From assembly GCA_016234935.1 (NCBI GenBank), contig JACRNL010000012.1, forward strand, positions 1-52,172: DNA of 52,172 nt, given 5' to 3'. A program made the position numbers and the translations under genes. Under the pieces are notes generated by a model, which saw only the letters and a list, made by a program, of their open reading frames with translations, did not search any database and was not told the origin of the DNA. Below are positions 1-9,266 of the stretch, one piece after another (the stretch's first letter is position 1; every line of letters starts with the position of its first letter). This DNA comes from Deltaproteobacteria bacterium. GTDB taxonomy: Bacteria > Desulfobacterota > GWC2-55-46.

Positions 1-228
1 ACGATCAAATACGAGGAGGTTTATCTCAAGAGCTACGAGACGGTGGCTGAGGCCAGAGAAAGCCTTGCAAGATACTTCCACTTCTACAACGCCGAGAGGT
101 TACATGAGTCCTTAGGCTACCGGACACCGAGGGAGGTCTACGTCAAGGAAGGACGGCTAAGGGAAGACCCGGAGACTAAACCAGTGCAGGCTCCTCTACA
201 CCAAATACAACCCTCTTTTTTGTCTTGA
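1..228 (+). CDS. IS3-family transposase (integrase core), C-terminal part only
   Basis: The reading frame is open from base 1, so the gene starts outside the window. The visible 75 residues are the end of a DDE integrase/transposase. The segment RYFHFYNAERLHESLGYRTP is the conserved C-terminal signature of IS3-group OrfB proteins. The upstream KYEEVYLKSYE stretch is where the last catalytic Glu of the DDE triad normally lies. The protein would cut and join IS ends during transposition. The IS right end must lie close after the stop codon, but its inverted repeat cannot be recognised without the left end. The frame shows no internal stop; whether the copy is active cannot be told. Confidence 0.85.
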   Translation, partial: TIKYEEVYLKSYETVAEARESLARYFHFYNAERLHESLGYRTPREVYVKEGRLREDPETKPVQAPLHQIQPSFLS

Positions 229-554
229 CGATGGGGATAGGTTTACCGGAGACATTTAAGCCCTGCAATTTGGGGCACATTCATGATCCTAAATATAGAA
301 AGGGTTTGCTTGGTGAAGATAATCCGGCTTTGTCCATTGTGGCTGGCGAAACACTATTTTGCTTTGACGTTAATTTTAGATCGAACAAGCTGAATTATCT
401 TGTTCAACCTGGCACATATAAGTTCACGATCACTGTAGGCTGCGAAAATGCGAAAACAATAACCAAAAAATTTATCATGGAAATAACCGGCAAGTGGTTC
501 GAAGATGAATCAAGAATGTTGAATGAGGGTCTAAAAATATCCGAAGCAAAATAA
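225..554 (+). CDS. Hypothetical protein, probable 3' remnant of a gene cut by the IS
   Basis: This open frame of up to 109 codons overlaps the transposase stop by 4 bases. I do not recognise a family. The sequence looks like a folded extracytoplasmic or beta-rich domain (SIVAGETLFCFDVNF, then VQPGTYKFTITVGCENA), not a random frame. It has no ribosome binding site of its own, no signal peptide and starts directly at the IS end. This suggests the 3' part of a longer gene whose 5' part was separated by the insertion. Base composition is more AT-rich than the core genes downstream, in keeping with a mobile region. Confidence 0.5.
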   Translation: MTMGIGLPETFKPCNLGHIHDPKYRKGLLGEDNPALSIVAGETLFCFDVNFRSNKLNYLVQPGTYKFTITVGCENAKTITKKFIMEITGKWFEDESRMLNEGLKISEAK

Positions 555-609
555 ACATCCCTTTCTAATTTGCGAATTTCTTAAGCACTGCTCTCGTATG
601 CTCCTCGCC

Positions 610-834
610 TTATTTTTTCCTCCTGTGCTTTTTGGCCGAGATGTCCTCAACGCCCAATAGTTCCGCATCCGTCGGCTCGCGTTTGAGTATCCCGGCCATT
701 ACCTCCGCAATGGCACTGCATAGCGTCTCGTTTTGAGCCTTCCGCTCCGTTGGTGGAAGCGGCCTATCCGCGAAAGACACGGTGATCCTGCCTCCGAAAC
801 GCTTTTGAAAGTTTTTATCAATTCTTTGCCTCAT
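610..834 (-). CDS. Small basic hypothetical protein, divergent to the recombinase
   Basis: A 74-residue protein that I do not recognise. It is rich in Arg and Lys at both ends (starts MRQRIDKNFQKRF, ends KKHRRKK). A clear ribosome binding site, GGAGGT, lies 8 bases before the ATG, which argues that it is translated. It is transcribed away from the serine recombinase and shares with it the 200-base intergenic region that holds a long symmetric site. By position it could be an accessory or regulatory protein of the mobile element; that is inference only. Confidence 0.6.
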   Translation of the reverse strand: MRQRIDKNFQKRFGGRITVSFADRPLPPTERKAQNETLCSAIAEVMAGILKREPTDAELLGVEDISAKKHRRKK

Positions 835-851
835 AGAGATTTACCTCCAAG

Positions 852-913
852 GCATGCATACGACGTATTTTGAAAAAGTGTCGGCACTTAATGGAAAAAC
901 GTCGTATACATGC
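852..913. promoter_or_regulatory. 62-bp dyad-symmetric site between divergent genes
   Basis: Outer arms 852-866 and 899-913 are 15-bp inverted repeats with one mismatch (GCATGCATACGACGT against ACGTCGTATACATGC). An inner pair, AAGTG at 876-880 and CACTT at 885-889, has exactly the same centre (882.5). Such nested symmetry suggests a binding site for a dimer or tetramer. It lies between the 74-codon gene and the recombinase, so it could be an operator for both or a recombinase site. Confidence 0.55.
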
Positions 914-1035
914 TTGAAGGACAAATCCATCCCTTGGCCAGTCAAGGAGAGATGGGCACAACATATTGATATTGCTTGATTTATTAGGGGATTCGCTGTA
1001 GGGGTTGTATAAGGGATGGGTTTTAACGGAGGCTT

Positions 1036-2739
1036 ATGATTCCGCAGATTAAAGCAAATTCAGGAAAAAAGAAGTACGTTATCTACACACGCTGCTCGAC
1101 CGAAGACCAGGCGCAGGGAGATTTTACAACCCTCGACGCGCAGGCGCACCACTGCAAGAACATGCTCGACGCCTTCGGCTACGAGCTCGCTGATTTCGGG
1201 AAAAAGGGCATCGTGAACGATGACGGATACTCGGGCAAAGACCTCAACAGACCCGGAATTCAGGCCATCCTCGATAGCGTCCATAAGAAGCGGGCATTCG
1301 ACGGCATAATCTTCTTCCGGCTCGACCGCCTGACCCGGAACCCCCGTGACCTATACGCGCTAATCGACCTGTTCAAGGCCAATGACGTGGACTTCATCTC
1401 CGTCCGTGAAAACCTCGATAGCTCCACGGCCATAGGCCGGGTGGTCATAGGGATACTCGGACTCCTATCCGCTTTCGAGAGGGAACTGACCGGCGAGCGC
1501 GTGAAGGCGTCGGCCATAGCAAGGGTTCGGCAAGGACGCTGGGTCGGCGGCATTATCTCTTACGGCTACAAGCTGGAGAACGACGGCCCGGCGCTCCCTA
1601 ACGGTAAGCAACCGCACAAGATAGTGATTGACGAGGATGTCGCCTCGAAGTTGAAGATCGTCTGGGAGATGGCCGCAGAGAATAAATCGCTGACAGAAAT
1701 CGGATTGGAATTGTCGAGGATGGGAATCAAGACTCCGACAGGAAAGGAATGGCGGAAGCAAATCATCTCAAATATCATCAAAAACCCGTTCTACAAGGGA
1801 TACCTGCAATACGCGGATGAGATTCACAAAGGGACGCATCCGGCCATCGTGGATGAGAGGCTCTGGGAAAAGGCTAATAAGGTCCTTACGGCAAGACTGC
1901 CCGGGCACCGCTTCGTGAAAAAAGCAAAAGACTACAACTGCCTCCTGAGTGGACTCCTCAAATGCCCGAAGTGCCAAAGTCATTATGTCTCGGTTTCAGC
2001 GGCCGGTAAGTCAAAACGAAAGTTTTTCTATTACGTCTGCGGCCGCTCAAAGCAGGGCCTTGGATGCGACGCCCCGGCAATATCGGCAACCGCGTTCGAC
2101 AAGGCGCTCATCCAATATTTCAAGAAGGCGTCGGAAGACCGGGAACTCATCGTCAAGGCCATCGGAGACGCCATACTCGACGCACAGATTAAGCTGGAGA
2201 AGATAGAAAAGACGATAGGGGAGCATGGGAAGGAGCTTGATGCCGCAAGAGGGGAAGCGAAGAAACTTTTGGATTTAGCCATGGACGGGGCCGTGCCGCA
2301 AGGCGCGACATTCAAGGCCAAGATGGGTGAGTTGGAAGGAGAGATACTGAAACTCGAGGACACGCTCGCGAAGTTGCAAGCCCAAAAGAGCGCGACTCAG
2401 ATGTCCGCGCACTCAGGGGTGTTCCTGCACTCCAATATACGGTTTGCCATGCAGTACATCGACCAGGCGCCGCCTGACGCGCAGAAAAGCCTTATCCGGG
2501 CGCTCATCAAGGAGATCATGGTCTACGATGACAGGATAGAACTCAGGATGTATGTTAACCAGCCGCCCATTTTAACGGAAGACACCATGCCGTGCGCCCT
2601 GCCGTCCGTAACCAGCGGAAAACCCAATAAAAAACGCCCCACCGCAAGCGATGAGGCGTTAACAAGCCCGGACGTGGGTTCGTCTGAGCGTCCAGTCTGG
2701 CTCCCGGGGAGGGATTCGAACCCCCGACATGGTGATTAA
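1036..2739 (+). CDS. Large serine recombinase (resolvase/invertase family integrase)
   Basis: A 567-residue site-specific recombinase of the large serine type, which cuts DNA through a phosphoserine link and integrates or excises a mobile element. The N-terminal resolvase domain (about residues 12-165) has the nucleophile Ser21 in YTRCSTEDQ and the RLDRLTRNPRD motif. A recombinase domain follows (about 190-280), then a zinc ribbon (KCPKCQ, later CGRSKQGLGC, about 308-350) and a coiled coil (about 385-465). GGAGG sits 3 bases before the ATG. The last 13 codons and the stop are read from the antisense strand of the tRNA-Asn gene, and codons before that cross the tRNA terminator. The natural protein end may therefore be near residue 515, the rest being readthrough at the integration junction. 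Confidence 0.93.
   Translation: MIPQIKANSGKKKYVIYTRCSTEDQAQGDFTTLDAQAHHCKNMLDAFGYELADFGKKGIVNDDGYSGKDLNRPGIQAILDSVHKKRAFDGIIFFRLDRLTRNPRDLYALIDLFKANDVDFISVRENLDSSTAIGRVVIGILGLLSAFERELTGERVKASAIARVRQGRWVGGIISYGYKLENDGPALPNGKQPHKIVIDEDVASKLKIVWEMAAENKSLTEIGLELSRMGIKTPTGKEWRKQIISNIIKNPFYKGYLQYADEIHKGTHPAIVDERLWEKANKVLTARLPGHRFVKKAKDYNCLLSGLLKCPKCQSHYVSVSAAGKSKRKFFYYVCGRSKQGLGCDAPAISATAFDKALIQYFKKASEDRELIVKAIGDAILDAQIKLEKIEKTIGEHGKELDAARGEAKKLLDLAMDGAVPQGATFKAKMGELEGEILKLEDTLAKLQAQKSATQMSAHSGVFLHSNIRFAMQYIDQAPPDAQKSLIRALIKEIMVYDDRIELRMYVNQPPILTEDTMPCALPSVTSGKPNKKRPTASDEALTSPDVGSSERPVWLPGRDSNPRHGD
2626..2660 (-). terminator. Rho-independent terminator of tRNA-Asn
   Basis: Read on the minus strand, arms 2648-2660 and 2633-2645 form a stem of 12-13 pairs (with G-U pairs) with a tight loop, followed by a run of T. 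It lies 38 bases past the tRNA 3' end. It sits inside the recombinase open frame on the other strand. Confidence 0.8.
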
Positions 2740-2773
2740 CAGTCACCCGCTCTGCCAGCTGAGCTACCCGGGA
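2698..2773 (-). tRNA. tRNA-Asn (anticodon GTT), CCA encoded
   Basis: The cloverleaf folds fully: acceptor TCCCGGG pairs with CCCGGGA, the D arm contains AGCTCAGCTGGCAGAGC, the anticodon loop is CTGTTAA, and the T arm has GGTTCGAATCC. The CCA end is encoded at 2698-2700. The 3' half faces the serine recombinase, the usual geometry for a tRNA used as an integration site. Confidence 0.97.
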
Positions 2774-2832
2774 ATGGTTTGACGCGCTTTGGTCTTTTTA
2801 GGGCGAAGCGCGGCTAAAAATGTTAAGCAAGT

Positions 2833-2862
2833 ATATTAATACTTCTTCGTTATTCAAGTCAA
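2833..2862 (-). promoter_or_regulatory. Candidate sigma-70 promoter for tRNA-Asn
   Basis: On the minus strand TTGACT (2862-2857) and TAATAT (2838-2833) are separated by 18 bases. Transcription would begin about 50 bases before the tRNA. Confidence 0.5.
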
Positions 2863-2917
2863 GTTTTTTCCTTTCCAGCCGGCAGGCAGGCAGGCCTTTT
2901 CCGGAGGCTATTTCCTC

Positions 2918-2946
2918 TTGACTTTTTCATGCTATTCCAGTAACTG
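2918..2946 (+). promoter_or_regulatory. Weak candidate promoter for aroD
   Basis: TTGACT at 2918-2923 is followed after 17 bases by TAACTG at 2941-2946. The -35 box is good and the -10 box is poor. It is placed about 40 bases before the aroD start. Confidence 0.3.
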
Positions 2947-2982
2947 TATTTATTGCAGTCATACCCTTTTAAAGGGTTTTTA

Positions 2983-3687
2983 ATGGCAAGAATGTCCTCT
3001 GGAAAAGAAATGCCCAAGCCGGAAATAGCAGGGGTGATAGCCGGCGGAATCAATAAAAACGCTGTCAAAAGGGCCATTTCATCCGGCGCGGATATCCTGG
3101 AGCTTCGCGTTGACACCTTCAAAAATATAGACCTGTCCGCGCTTCGGGCCGGCGTTAAGGAACTGAAGGAGTTTAAAAAACCGATTATCATTACCGTTAG
3201 AAGCACGAAAGAAGGCGGCGCGGCAGAGATCGCGGATACCGTCAGAGAAGAAATATTTAAAACTCTGACTCCGGTTGCCGATATGGTCGATGTGGAGCTC
3301 GGCTCAGTCAAAATCCTCAAAAATGTGATAGACTTTGCTTGCAAACATAAAAAAAAGAGCATTGTCTCTTATCACAACTTCGCCGAAACTCCGGATTCGC
3401 GCACGCTGAAAAATATCATAAGCAGAGGCGTAAGGGCCGGAGGCCGTATCGTAAAGATAGCGACCCGCGTAAACGCGGCGGAAGACGCCAGACGGCTTGC
3501 CGGGCTTTTGATTGATTCGCGCCATGAGCTTATCGTCATAGGCATGGGCGAAAAGGGCGTTTTCACGAGGGTGCTTTTCCCCCTTCTGGGCTCGCGCCTG
3601 ACCTACGGCTCGGTAACAGGCAAGACGGCGCCGGGACAGCTCTCAATCGGAACGCTGAAAAAACAGTTCGCACTTTACGGATTTTAA
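2983..3687 (+). CDS. aroD: 3-dehydroquinate dehydratase, type I
   Basis: Third step of the shikimate pathway: dehydration of 3-dehydroquinate to 3-dehydroshikimate through a Schiff base. The 234-residue TIM-barrel protein has the usual type I length. The catalytic pair is visible: His131 in SYHNF and the Schiff-base Lys158 in IVKIATRVN. The substrate-binding end GSVTGKTAPGQLSIG is conserved. A frame reaching back to a TTG at 2953 exists, but the ATG at 2983 has AAAGGG six bases upstream and fits the family better. It precedes the glycolytic genes and has no other shikimate genes beside it. Confidence 0.93.
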   Translation: MARMSSGKEMPKPEIAGVIAGGINKNAVKRAISSGADILELRVDTFKNIDLSALRAGVKELKEFKKPIIITVRSTKEGGAAEIADTVREEIFKTLTPVADMVDVELGSVKILKNVIDFACKHKKKSIVSYHNFAETPDSRTLKNIISRGVRAGGRIVKIATRVNAAEDARRLAGLLIDSRHELIVIGMGEKGVFTRVLFPLLGSRLTYGSVTGKTAPGQLSIGTLKKQFALYGF

Positions 3688-3731
3688 CAGGCTTGGGGCG
3701 CTTGAGGCGGGCTGCCGGCATTTTTTTTTAA

Positions 3732-4766
<1,035 letters not shown>

Positions 4767-4784
4767 GAGATTCCGTAAAAATTA

Positions 4785-4945
4785 TCCTGACAAGTTGCGA
4801 AAAAACTCAAAATCTGGTCAGGCTGCTCAAAAAGTTCCAGATGCAAGGCGTCGAGGAGTGAGGAACGAGGCGCACTTTGTTGTGCGCCGCAGTGAGGAAC
4901 GACGAAGACAACGCCACAGATGGGACTTTTTCAGCAACCTGCTAA
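4785..4945. repeat. Dispersed palindromic repeat R, copy 1
   Basis: Lies between gap and pgk. Arms 4819-4843 and 4917-4941 are 25-bp imperfect inverted repeats (core CAGGCTGCTCAAAAAG). An inner perfect hairpin GCGCAC-GTGCGC lies at 4870-4887. Most of it matches 31362-31520 closely, and its left part matches 46754-46795 in inverse orientation. No open frame is present. It resembles a small non-autonomous element or REP-like unit. Confidence 0.85.
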
Positions 4946-4999
4946 TCCGCGCCGCCATCATCCGGATAAGGGATGGGCGCGGATTCACGGAGGTGTTGT

Positions 5000-6232
5000 T
5001 TGAACAACGGCATTAAATTCATAGACGAGCTTACCCTCAGGGACAAATGCGTTTTTATCAGAGTTGACTTCAACGTGCCCCTTGATGAAAACCACAACAT
5101 CACGGACGACACGAGGATAAGGAGCGTCCTGCCGACCATTAATTACGCGCTCGATGAGCACGCGAAGGTAATACTTGCCTCTCACCTCGGCAGGCCAAAG
5201 GGCAAGAGAGTCCCTGAGATGACCCTCGGGCCGGTGGCAAAGCGTTTATCAAGGCTTTTGTCAAAGGAAGTCACCCTTGCCCCGGACTGCGCTGGGCCTG
5301 AGACGCGAAAAATCGTGGCTGACATGAAGCCGGGCGACGTCGTCCTTCTTGAGAACCTGCGCTTTCACCCCGAAGAGGAGAAAAATGACGACGCCTTCAG
5401 CAGGGAGCTTGGCTCCATCGCCGATATCTACATAGACGACGCCTTTGCCGTGGCCCACAGGACGCACGCCTCCAACGTGGGCATAACAAAGCACGTAAAG
5501 GAATTCGGCGCCGGTTTTTTGATGAAAAAGGAGCTTTCGTACTTCACGCGCGCGATGGAAAAGCCGACAAGGCCGTTTGCGGCCATCATCGGCGGGAAAA
5601 AGGTCTCCGACAAGGTCGGCGTGCTCTCAAGCCTTTGCGACAAGGTCGACAAGCTTATCCTCGGCGGCGGCATGGCGCTGACCTTCTTCAAGGCCCTGGG
5701 CTACGAGGTCGGCGCGTCATTCACCGAAGACAGCGCCCTTGAAAGCGCGAAAGAGGTCATTGAAAAGGCGCGCCTGAAGCACATAAAGCTCTACCTGCCG
5801 GTTGACTTCGTCGTGGCGGACAAATTCGGCGCCGCCGCTGAAACGAAGGTCGTGACGTATCAGGAGATTCCCAAGGACTGGATGGCCCTTGACATCGGCC
5901 CGGCCACGGTCACGCTCTTTACCGAGGCCATACAGAACGCGAAGACCATAATTTGGAACGGCCCGATGGGGGTCTTCGAGCTTGACGCATTTTGCCGCGG
6001 CACCTTCGCCATGGTAACGAGCATCGCCAACACCTACGCGCTCTCCATTGTCGGCGGAGGCGACACGGACGTGGCCGTGCACCGCGCCGGCGAGTCCGCC
6101 AAGATGAGCTACATCTCAACCGGCGGCGGCGCGTTCCTTGAAATACTTAAAGGCAACGATCTGCCCGGCATAGCGGCCCTCAGAAGGACCGGCGCCGGCG
6201 AAATGCCGGCTGAGGCCGCAGCCGCCTCTTGA
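5000..6232 (+). CDS. pgk: Phosphoglycerate kinase
   Basis: Transfers phosphate from 1,3-bisphosphoglycerate to ADP. The 410-residue, two-domain protein shows the N-terminal signature VFIRVDFNVPLD, the substrate loop SHLGRPKGK, and the C-terminal nucleotide motif GGGDTDVAVHRAG followed by STGGGAFLE. The start is the TTG at 5000: GGAGG at 4989-4993 lies six bases before it and the resulting LNNGIKFIDEL matches the family start. The longer frame from 4973 reads through this ribosome binding site. The next gene, tpiA, follows after 67 bases. Confidence 0.96.
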   Translation: MNNGIKFIDELTLRDKCVFIRVDFNVPLDENHNITDDTRIRSVLPTINYALDEHAKVILASHLGRPKGKRVPEMTLGPVAKRLSRLLSKEVTLAPDCAGPETRKIVADMKPGDVVLLENLRFHPEEEKNDDAFSRELGSIADIYIDDAFAVAHRTHASNVGITKHVKEFGAGFLMKKELSYFTRAMEKPTRPFAAIIGGKKVSDKVGVLSSLCDKVDKLILGGGMALTFFKALGYEVGASFTEDSALESAKEVIEKARLKHIKLYLPVDFVVADKFGAAAETKVVTYQEIPKDWMALDIGPATVTLFTEAIQNAKTIIWNGPMGVFELDAFCRGTFAMVTSIANTYALSIVGGGDTDVAVHRAGESAKMSYISTGGGAFLEILKGNDLPGIAALRRTGAGEMPAEAAAAS

Positions 6233-6299
6233 CGTTGGCAGGGCTTTCATATGACAGCCCTTGGGCATTTTCGCCGCCGGACAAAAAAGCGAGGTCTCA

Positions 6300-7061
6300 A
6301 TGCTAACGCCTCTCGTAGCGGGAAACTGGAAGATGAACACCACGCTCCGCGAGGGCGCGGGGCTTGTCATGAGCCTTCGTGAACTTATAAAAGGCGTTGA
6401 TTCCGTGGAGATACTCATCGCTCCGCCGTTTACCCACCTTCACCACCTCAGCCACCTTGCCGCGGACAGCCCTATAAAATTAGCCGCCCAGAACGTCTAT
6501 TGGGAGAAAAAAGGCGCATTCACCGGAGAGATATCCCCTGAGATGCTCAAAGACGTCGGTTGCCGATATGTCATCATCGGCCACTCCGAGAGGCGGCAAT
6601 ATTTTCATGAGACCGACGAGACGGTGAACAGGAAGCTTCTTTTTTCCATCAAGGAAGGGTTAAAGCCGATCGTTTGCGTCGGCGAGACCCTTGAAGAAAG
6701 GGAGGCCGGCAAGGCGCTGACAAAGGTACGGTCTCAGCTGAAAAAGGCCCTTTCCGGCATAGTCGTCGGCACTCTCAAAGAGGTCGCCGTCGCGTACGAG
6801 CCTGTGTGGGCCATAGGCACCGGCAGGAACGCCTCGCCCGAAGACGCCGAAGAGGTGCACAGCGCCATAAAAGAGCTTCTCTTTGACATGTTCGACACCG
6901 AGTTCGCCAACTCGGTGCGCGTAATATACGGCGGCAGCGTAAAGCCCGACAACATGGACGCCCTGATGGCCCAGCCCAACATAGACGGCGCGCTCGTCGG
7001 CGGCGCAAGCCTCAAGGCCGCGGACTTTGCAAGGATAATAAAGTTCCAATCGCAAAAGTAG
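6300..7061 (+). CDS. tpiA: Triosephosphate isomerase
   Basis: Interconverts dihydroxyacetone phosphate and glyceraldehyde 3-phosphate. The 253-residue TIM barrel starts LVAGNWKMN (substrate Lys). It has the catalytic His in [11 protein letters not shown] and the catalytic Glu in [12 protein letters not shown], followed by the phosphate loop [10 protein letters not shown]. The ATG at 6300 is chosen because GAGGT lies just before it and the protein then starts at the usual position. It is the last of the gap-pgk-tpiA group; secG follows after a repeat-filled gap of about 430 bases, an order common in deltaproteobacterial genomes. Confidence 0.96.
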   Translation: MLTPLVAGNWKMNTTLREGAGLVMSLRELIKGVDSVEILIAPPFTHLHHLSHLAADSPIKLAAQNVYWEKKGAFTGEISPEMLKDVGCRYVIIGHSERRQYFHETDETVNRKLLFSIKEGLKPIVCVGETLEEREAGKALTKVRSQLKKALSGIVVGTLKEVAVAYEPVWAIGTGRNASPEDAEEVHSAIKELLFDMFDTEFANSVRVIYGGSVKPDNMDALMAQPNIDGALVGGASLKAADFARIIKFQSQK

Positions 7062-7083
7062 CGCGAGGCTTCTACCGGGCTTC

Positions 7084-7160
7084 CCCGCTTAAAGCCCCCG
7101 CTTTAGCCTGCCCTCGAATGTTTCTATCGAGGGACACGCGAGGGCAGGCCTGCGGGGACA
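7084..7160. repeat. Palindromic repeat family B, copy 1
   Basis: Intergenic, after tpiA. Inverted arms built around CCTGCCCTCG and CGAGGGCAGG, with outer CCCGCTTTAG-type pieces. The same unit occurs at 21510-21562 (intergenic) and at 43296-43351 inside cbiD. Confidence 0.75.
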
Positions 7161-7206
7161 TGGTTTTGCAGCACTCTTGTCTGATTGCGGCAGGCGAGGC
7201 TGAAGC

Positions 7207-7383
7207 TTCGCGCTGCGGATTATCATCGCTGGTTCAGGTTTGCAACCTGAACCCTTTTGATTCGTAACTGCAAAAAAGCCATGTCTGCAGACCATATTCT
7301 ATCCCATGCACGAAATTTTAGGTTCAAGTTACAAACTTGAACCCGCATAAATCCATCCACGCTCAATGCCCCGCAGCGCGGCC
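7207..7383. repeat. Composite inverted-repeat region before secG
   Basis: Outer arms CGCGCTGCGG (about 7209) and CCGCAGCGCG (about 7373) enclose two perfect-looking palindromes: one at 7231-7253 around GGTTCAGGTTTGCAACC, and one at 7321-7343 around GGTTCAAGTTACAAACTTG. No gene is supported in 7062-7489; this region and repeat B fill most of it. Confidence 0.6.
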
Positions 7384-7489
7384 TTTGCGCTCCGGCGTCA
7401 TGCAATTAATGCTTATAAAATCACCTTTAATGCAGGCCGTCTTATTTTTTCCTTGCATTTTATTTCAAGAAAAGTAAAATGTATGGGTT

Positions 7490-7843
7490 ATGGTAACTCT
7501 GGCAACGGTCATCCACATCATTGTAAGCATCATCCTTGTCATCGCCGTGCTGCTGCAGGTGGGCAAGGGCGCGAGCATCGGCTCGACATTCGGGTCATCC
7601 TCAAGCCAGACGCTTTTCGGAAGCGCCGGGCCGGCGACTTTTCTAACGAAGGTCACCGGAGTCTGCGCCGCGATATTCATGCTGACGTCGCTTTACCTGA
7701 CCTACAATGCCTCAAAGTCAAGGTCGGCTTCCGTCATGAGCGACATGCCCGCAGTAAAGAGCGCGCCAGCCGGACAAAAAGACGCGCCGCAACAGCCTCA
7801 AGCGCCGGAGCCCGCCAAACAGGCCGCACCGGCTGCAAAATAA
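7490..7843 (+). CDS. secG: Protein translocase subunit SecG
   Basis: Small inner-membrane subunit of the SecYEG channel that helps SecA-driven export. The 117-residue protein has two membrane segments, about residues 3-22 and 52-71, separated by the conserved Gly/Ser loop QVGKGASIGSTFGSSSSQTLFG. A low-complexity Ala/Pro/Gln tail (about 85-117) is typical for SecG of this group. The start ATG has only a weak upstream purine stretch. The tRNA-Leu gene follows 14 bases after the stop, also a frequent arrangement. Confidence 0.93.
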   Translation: MVTLATVIHIIVSIILVIAVLLQVGKGASIGSTFGSSSSQTLFGSAGPATFLTKVTGVCAAIFMLTSLYLTYNASKSRSASVMSDMPAVKSAPAGQKDAPQQPQAPEPAKQAAPAAK

Positions 7844-7857
7844 GCAATCTTTCAAAT

Positions 7858-7941
<84 letters not shown>

Positions 7942-7954
7942 TTTTTTAAGCTAA

Positions 7955-7991
7955 TAAAAAACGGCTGTCCATTCTGGATAGCCGTTTTTTT
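7955..7991. terminator. Bidirectional terminator between tRNA-Leu and coaBC
   Basis: A 12-bp stem (AACGGCTGTCCA with TGGATAGCCGTT) with a 3-base loop is flanked by A-run and T-run on both sides. It can therefore end the secG-tRNA transcript and also the convergent coaBC transcript. Confidence 0.85.
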
Positions 7992-8015
7992 GTTTTCAAG
8001 GCGCAGCTGATCTTC

Positions 8016-9200
8016 TCACCCCTTCCCCTTTACCACCCTGTCCAATATCAAGTCCGCCACCTCGTCTTTTCTGAGGGACGGGAGCTTTTCGACGGCGGTT
8101 TTGGGGCTTAGGATGGTTACTTCGTTCAGTTCGCTGTCGAGGCCGCCTGTGGTGTTGGCTATGACGAGGTCGAGGTTCTTGTCAATGAGCTTTTTGCGGG
8201 CGTTTTCGACAAGGTGGTCGGTCTCTAAGGCAAAGCCCACGAGGAACTGCCCCTTTTTCTTCTTCCTGCCCATGTATTGAAGCACGTCTTCAGTCCGTTC
8301 CATTTCAACCGTCAAGGAAGTTGCCTCTTTCTTCATCTTTGTCGGGGAGCTTTTCACGGGCCTGTAATCGGAAACAGCGGCGGCCATGATGACTATGGTG
8401 GACTGCGGGTAGTATCTCACGCAGGCGTCCTTCATCTCCTCGGCTGTCGTCACCTTTACGAAGGTTATGCCCCTGGGCTGAGGCAGATAAGACGGACCCG
8501 TGACCAGCACCACCTCTGCGCCGCGTTTTTTGGCCGACTGCGCAATGGCGTAGCCCATCCTGCCGGAAGAACCGTTCGATACAAAGCGCACAGGGTCAAT
8601 GGCCTCGCGCGTCGGCCCGGCGGAGACAAGCACCTTTTCGCCTTTTAAATCCTTTTTGCTCAGGGCCTCCTGGGCGGCATGAAGTATGTCAATAGGCTCG
8701 GAAAGGCGGCCTTCACCTTCGTAGCCGCAGGCAAGGTCGCCCTTTTCAGGGCCGGCAAGCAGGCAGCCGAGCTTTTTGAGTTTTTCGACATTCCCCTTTG
8801 TAACGGGATTTGCCCACATCTGCGCGTTCATCGACGGCGCAAGCAGGATGGGCGCTTTGGCGGCGCAGATGACCGTTGAAAGCAGGTCGTCGGCTATGCC
8901 GCAGGCGGCCTTTGCCATGATGTTGGCGGTCGCGGGGGCGACGATAATCAGGTCTGACTTTTGCGCAAGCTCTATGTGGCCGATCTTCGATGAGCCGACA
9001 AGCTCGAAAAGCTCCGTGTAAACCTCATTGCACGCAAGGGCGGAGAGGCTCAAAGGGCTGATGAACTCTCTGGCGGCCTTTGTCATTACGGGCCATACGG
9101 CTGCGCCCTCCTTCACAAGCAGCCTCGTAAGCTCAAGCGCCTTATACGCGGATATGGCGCCGGTTACGCCAAGGACTATGCGTCTGTTTTTAAGTATCAT
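8016..9200 (-). CDS. coaBC: Bifunctional phosphopantothenoylcysteine decarboxylase/ligase
   Basis: Two consecutive steps of coenzyme A synthesis: CoaB joins 4'-phosphopantothenate and cysteine, and CoaC decarboxylates the product with FMN. The 394-residue protein has the flavoprotein domain first (about 1-180: VLGVTGAISAYKA, catalytic His in KIGHIELAQ, APSMNAQMW, substrate-clamp LACGYEGEGRL). The ligase domain follows (about 188-394: VLVSAGPTREAIDPVRF, NGSSGRMGYA, the Lys in FLVGFALETD region). Full length, no defects. The MBL hydrolase gene lies 66 bases upstream on the same strand. Confidence 0.95.
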   Translation of the reverse strand: MILKNRRIVLGVTGAISAYKALELTRLLVKEGAAVWPVMTKAAREFISPLSLSALACNEVYTELFELVGSSKIGHIELAQKSDLIIVAPATANIMAKAACGIADDLLSTVICAAKAPILLAPSMNAQMWANPVTKGNVEKLKKLGCLLAGPEKGDLACGYEGEGRLSEPIDILHAAQEALSKKDLKGEKVLVSAGPTREAIDPVRFVSNGSSGRMGYAIAQSAKKRGAEVVLVTGPSYLPQPRGITFVKVTTAEEMKDACVRYYPQSTIVIMAAAVSDYRPVKSSPTKMKKEATSLTVEMERTEDVLQYMGRKKKKGQFLVGFALETDHLVENARKKLIDKNLDLVIANTTGGLDSELNEVTILSPKTAVEKLPSLRKDEVADLILDRVVKGKG

Positions 9201-9266
9201 GAAAACCCTTTCGCAGAGTCAACGCCCTGCCTTTCTTGAAAAAACAGTGGCGGCCTTATGCCTTTT

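Noticed and set aside
2555-2746. Antisense open frame across the recombinase end and tRNA-Asn
   Set aside because: It is the tRNA and its terminator read as protein (typical VNHHVGGSNPSPG readthrough).
7089-7295. Open frame of 68 codons after tpiA
   Set aside because: It consists of repeat B and the palindromic region; no ribosome binding site.
7480-7497. Five-codon upstream frame overlapping the secG start
   Set aside because: Has no ribosome binding site and may arise by chance.
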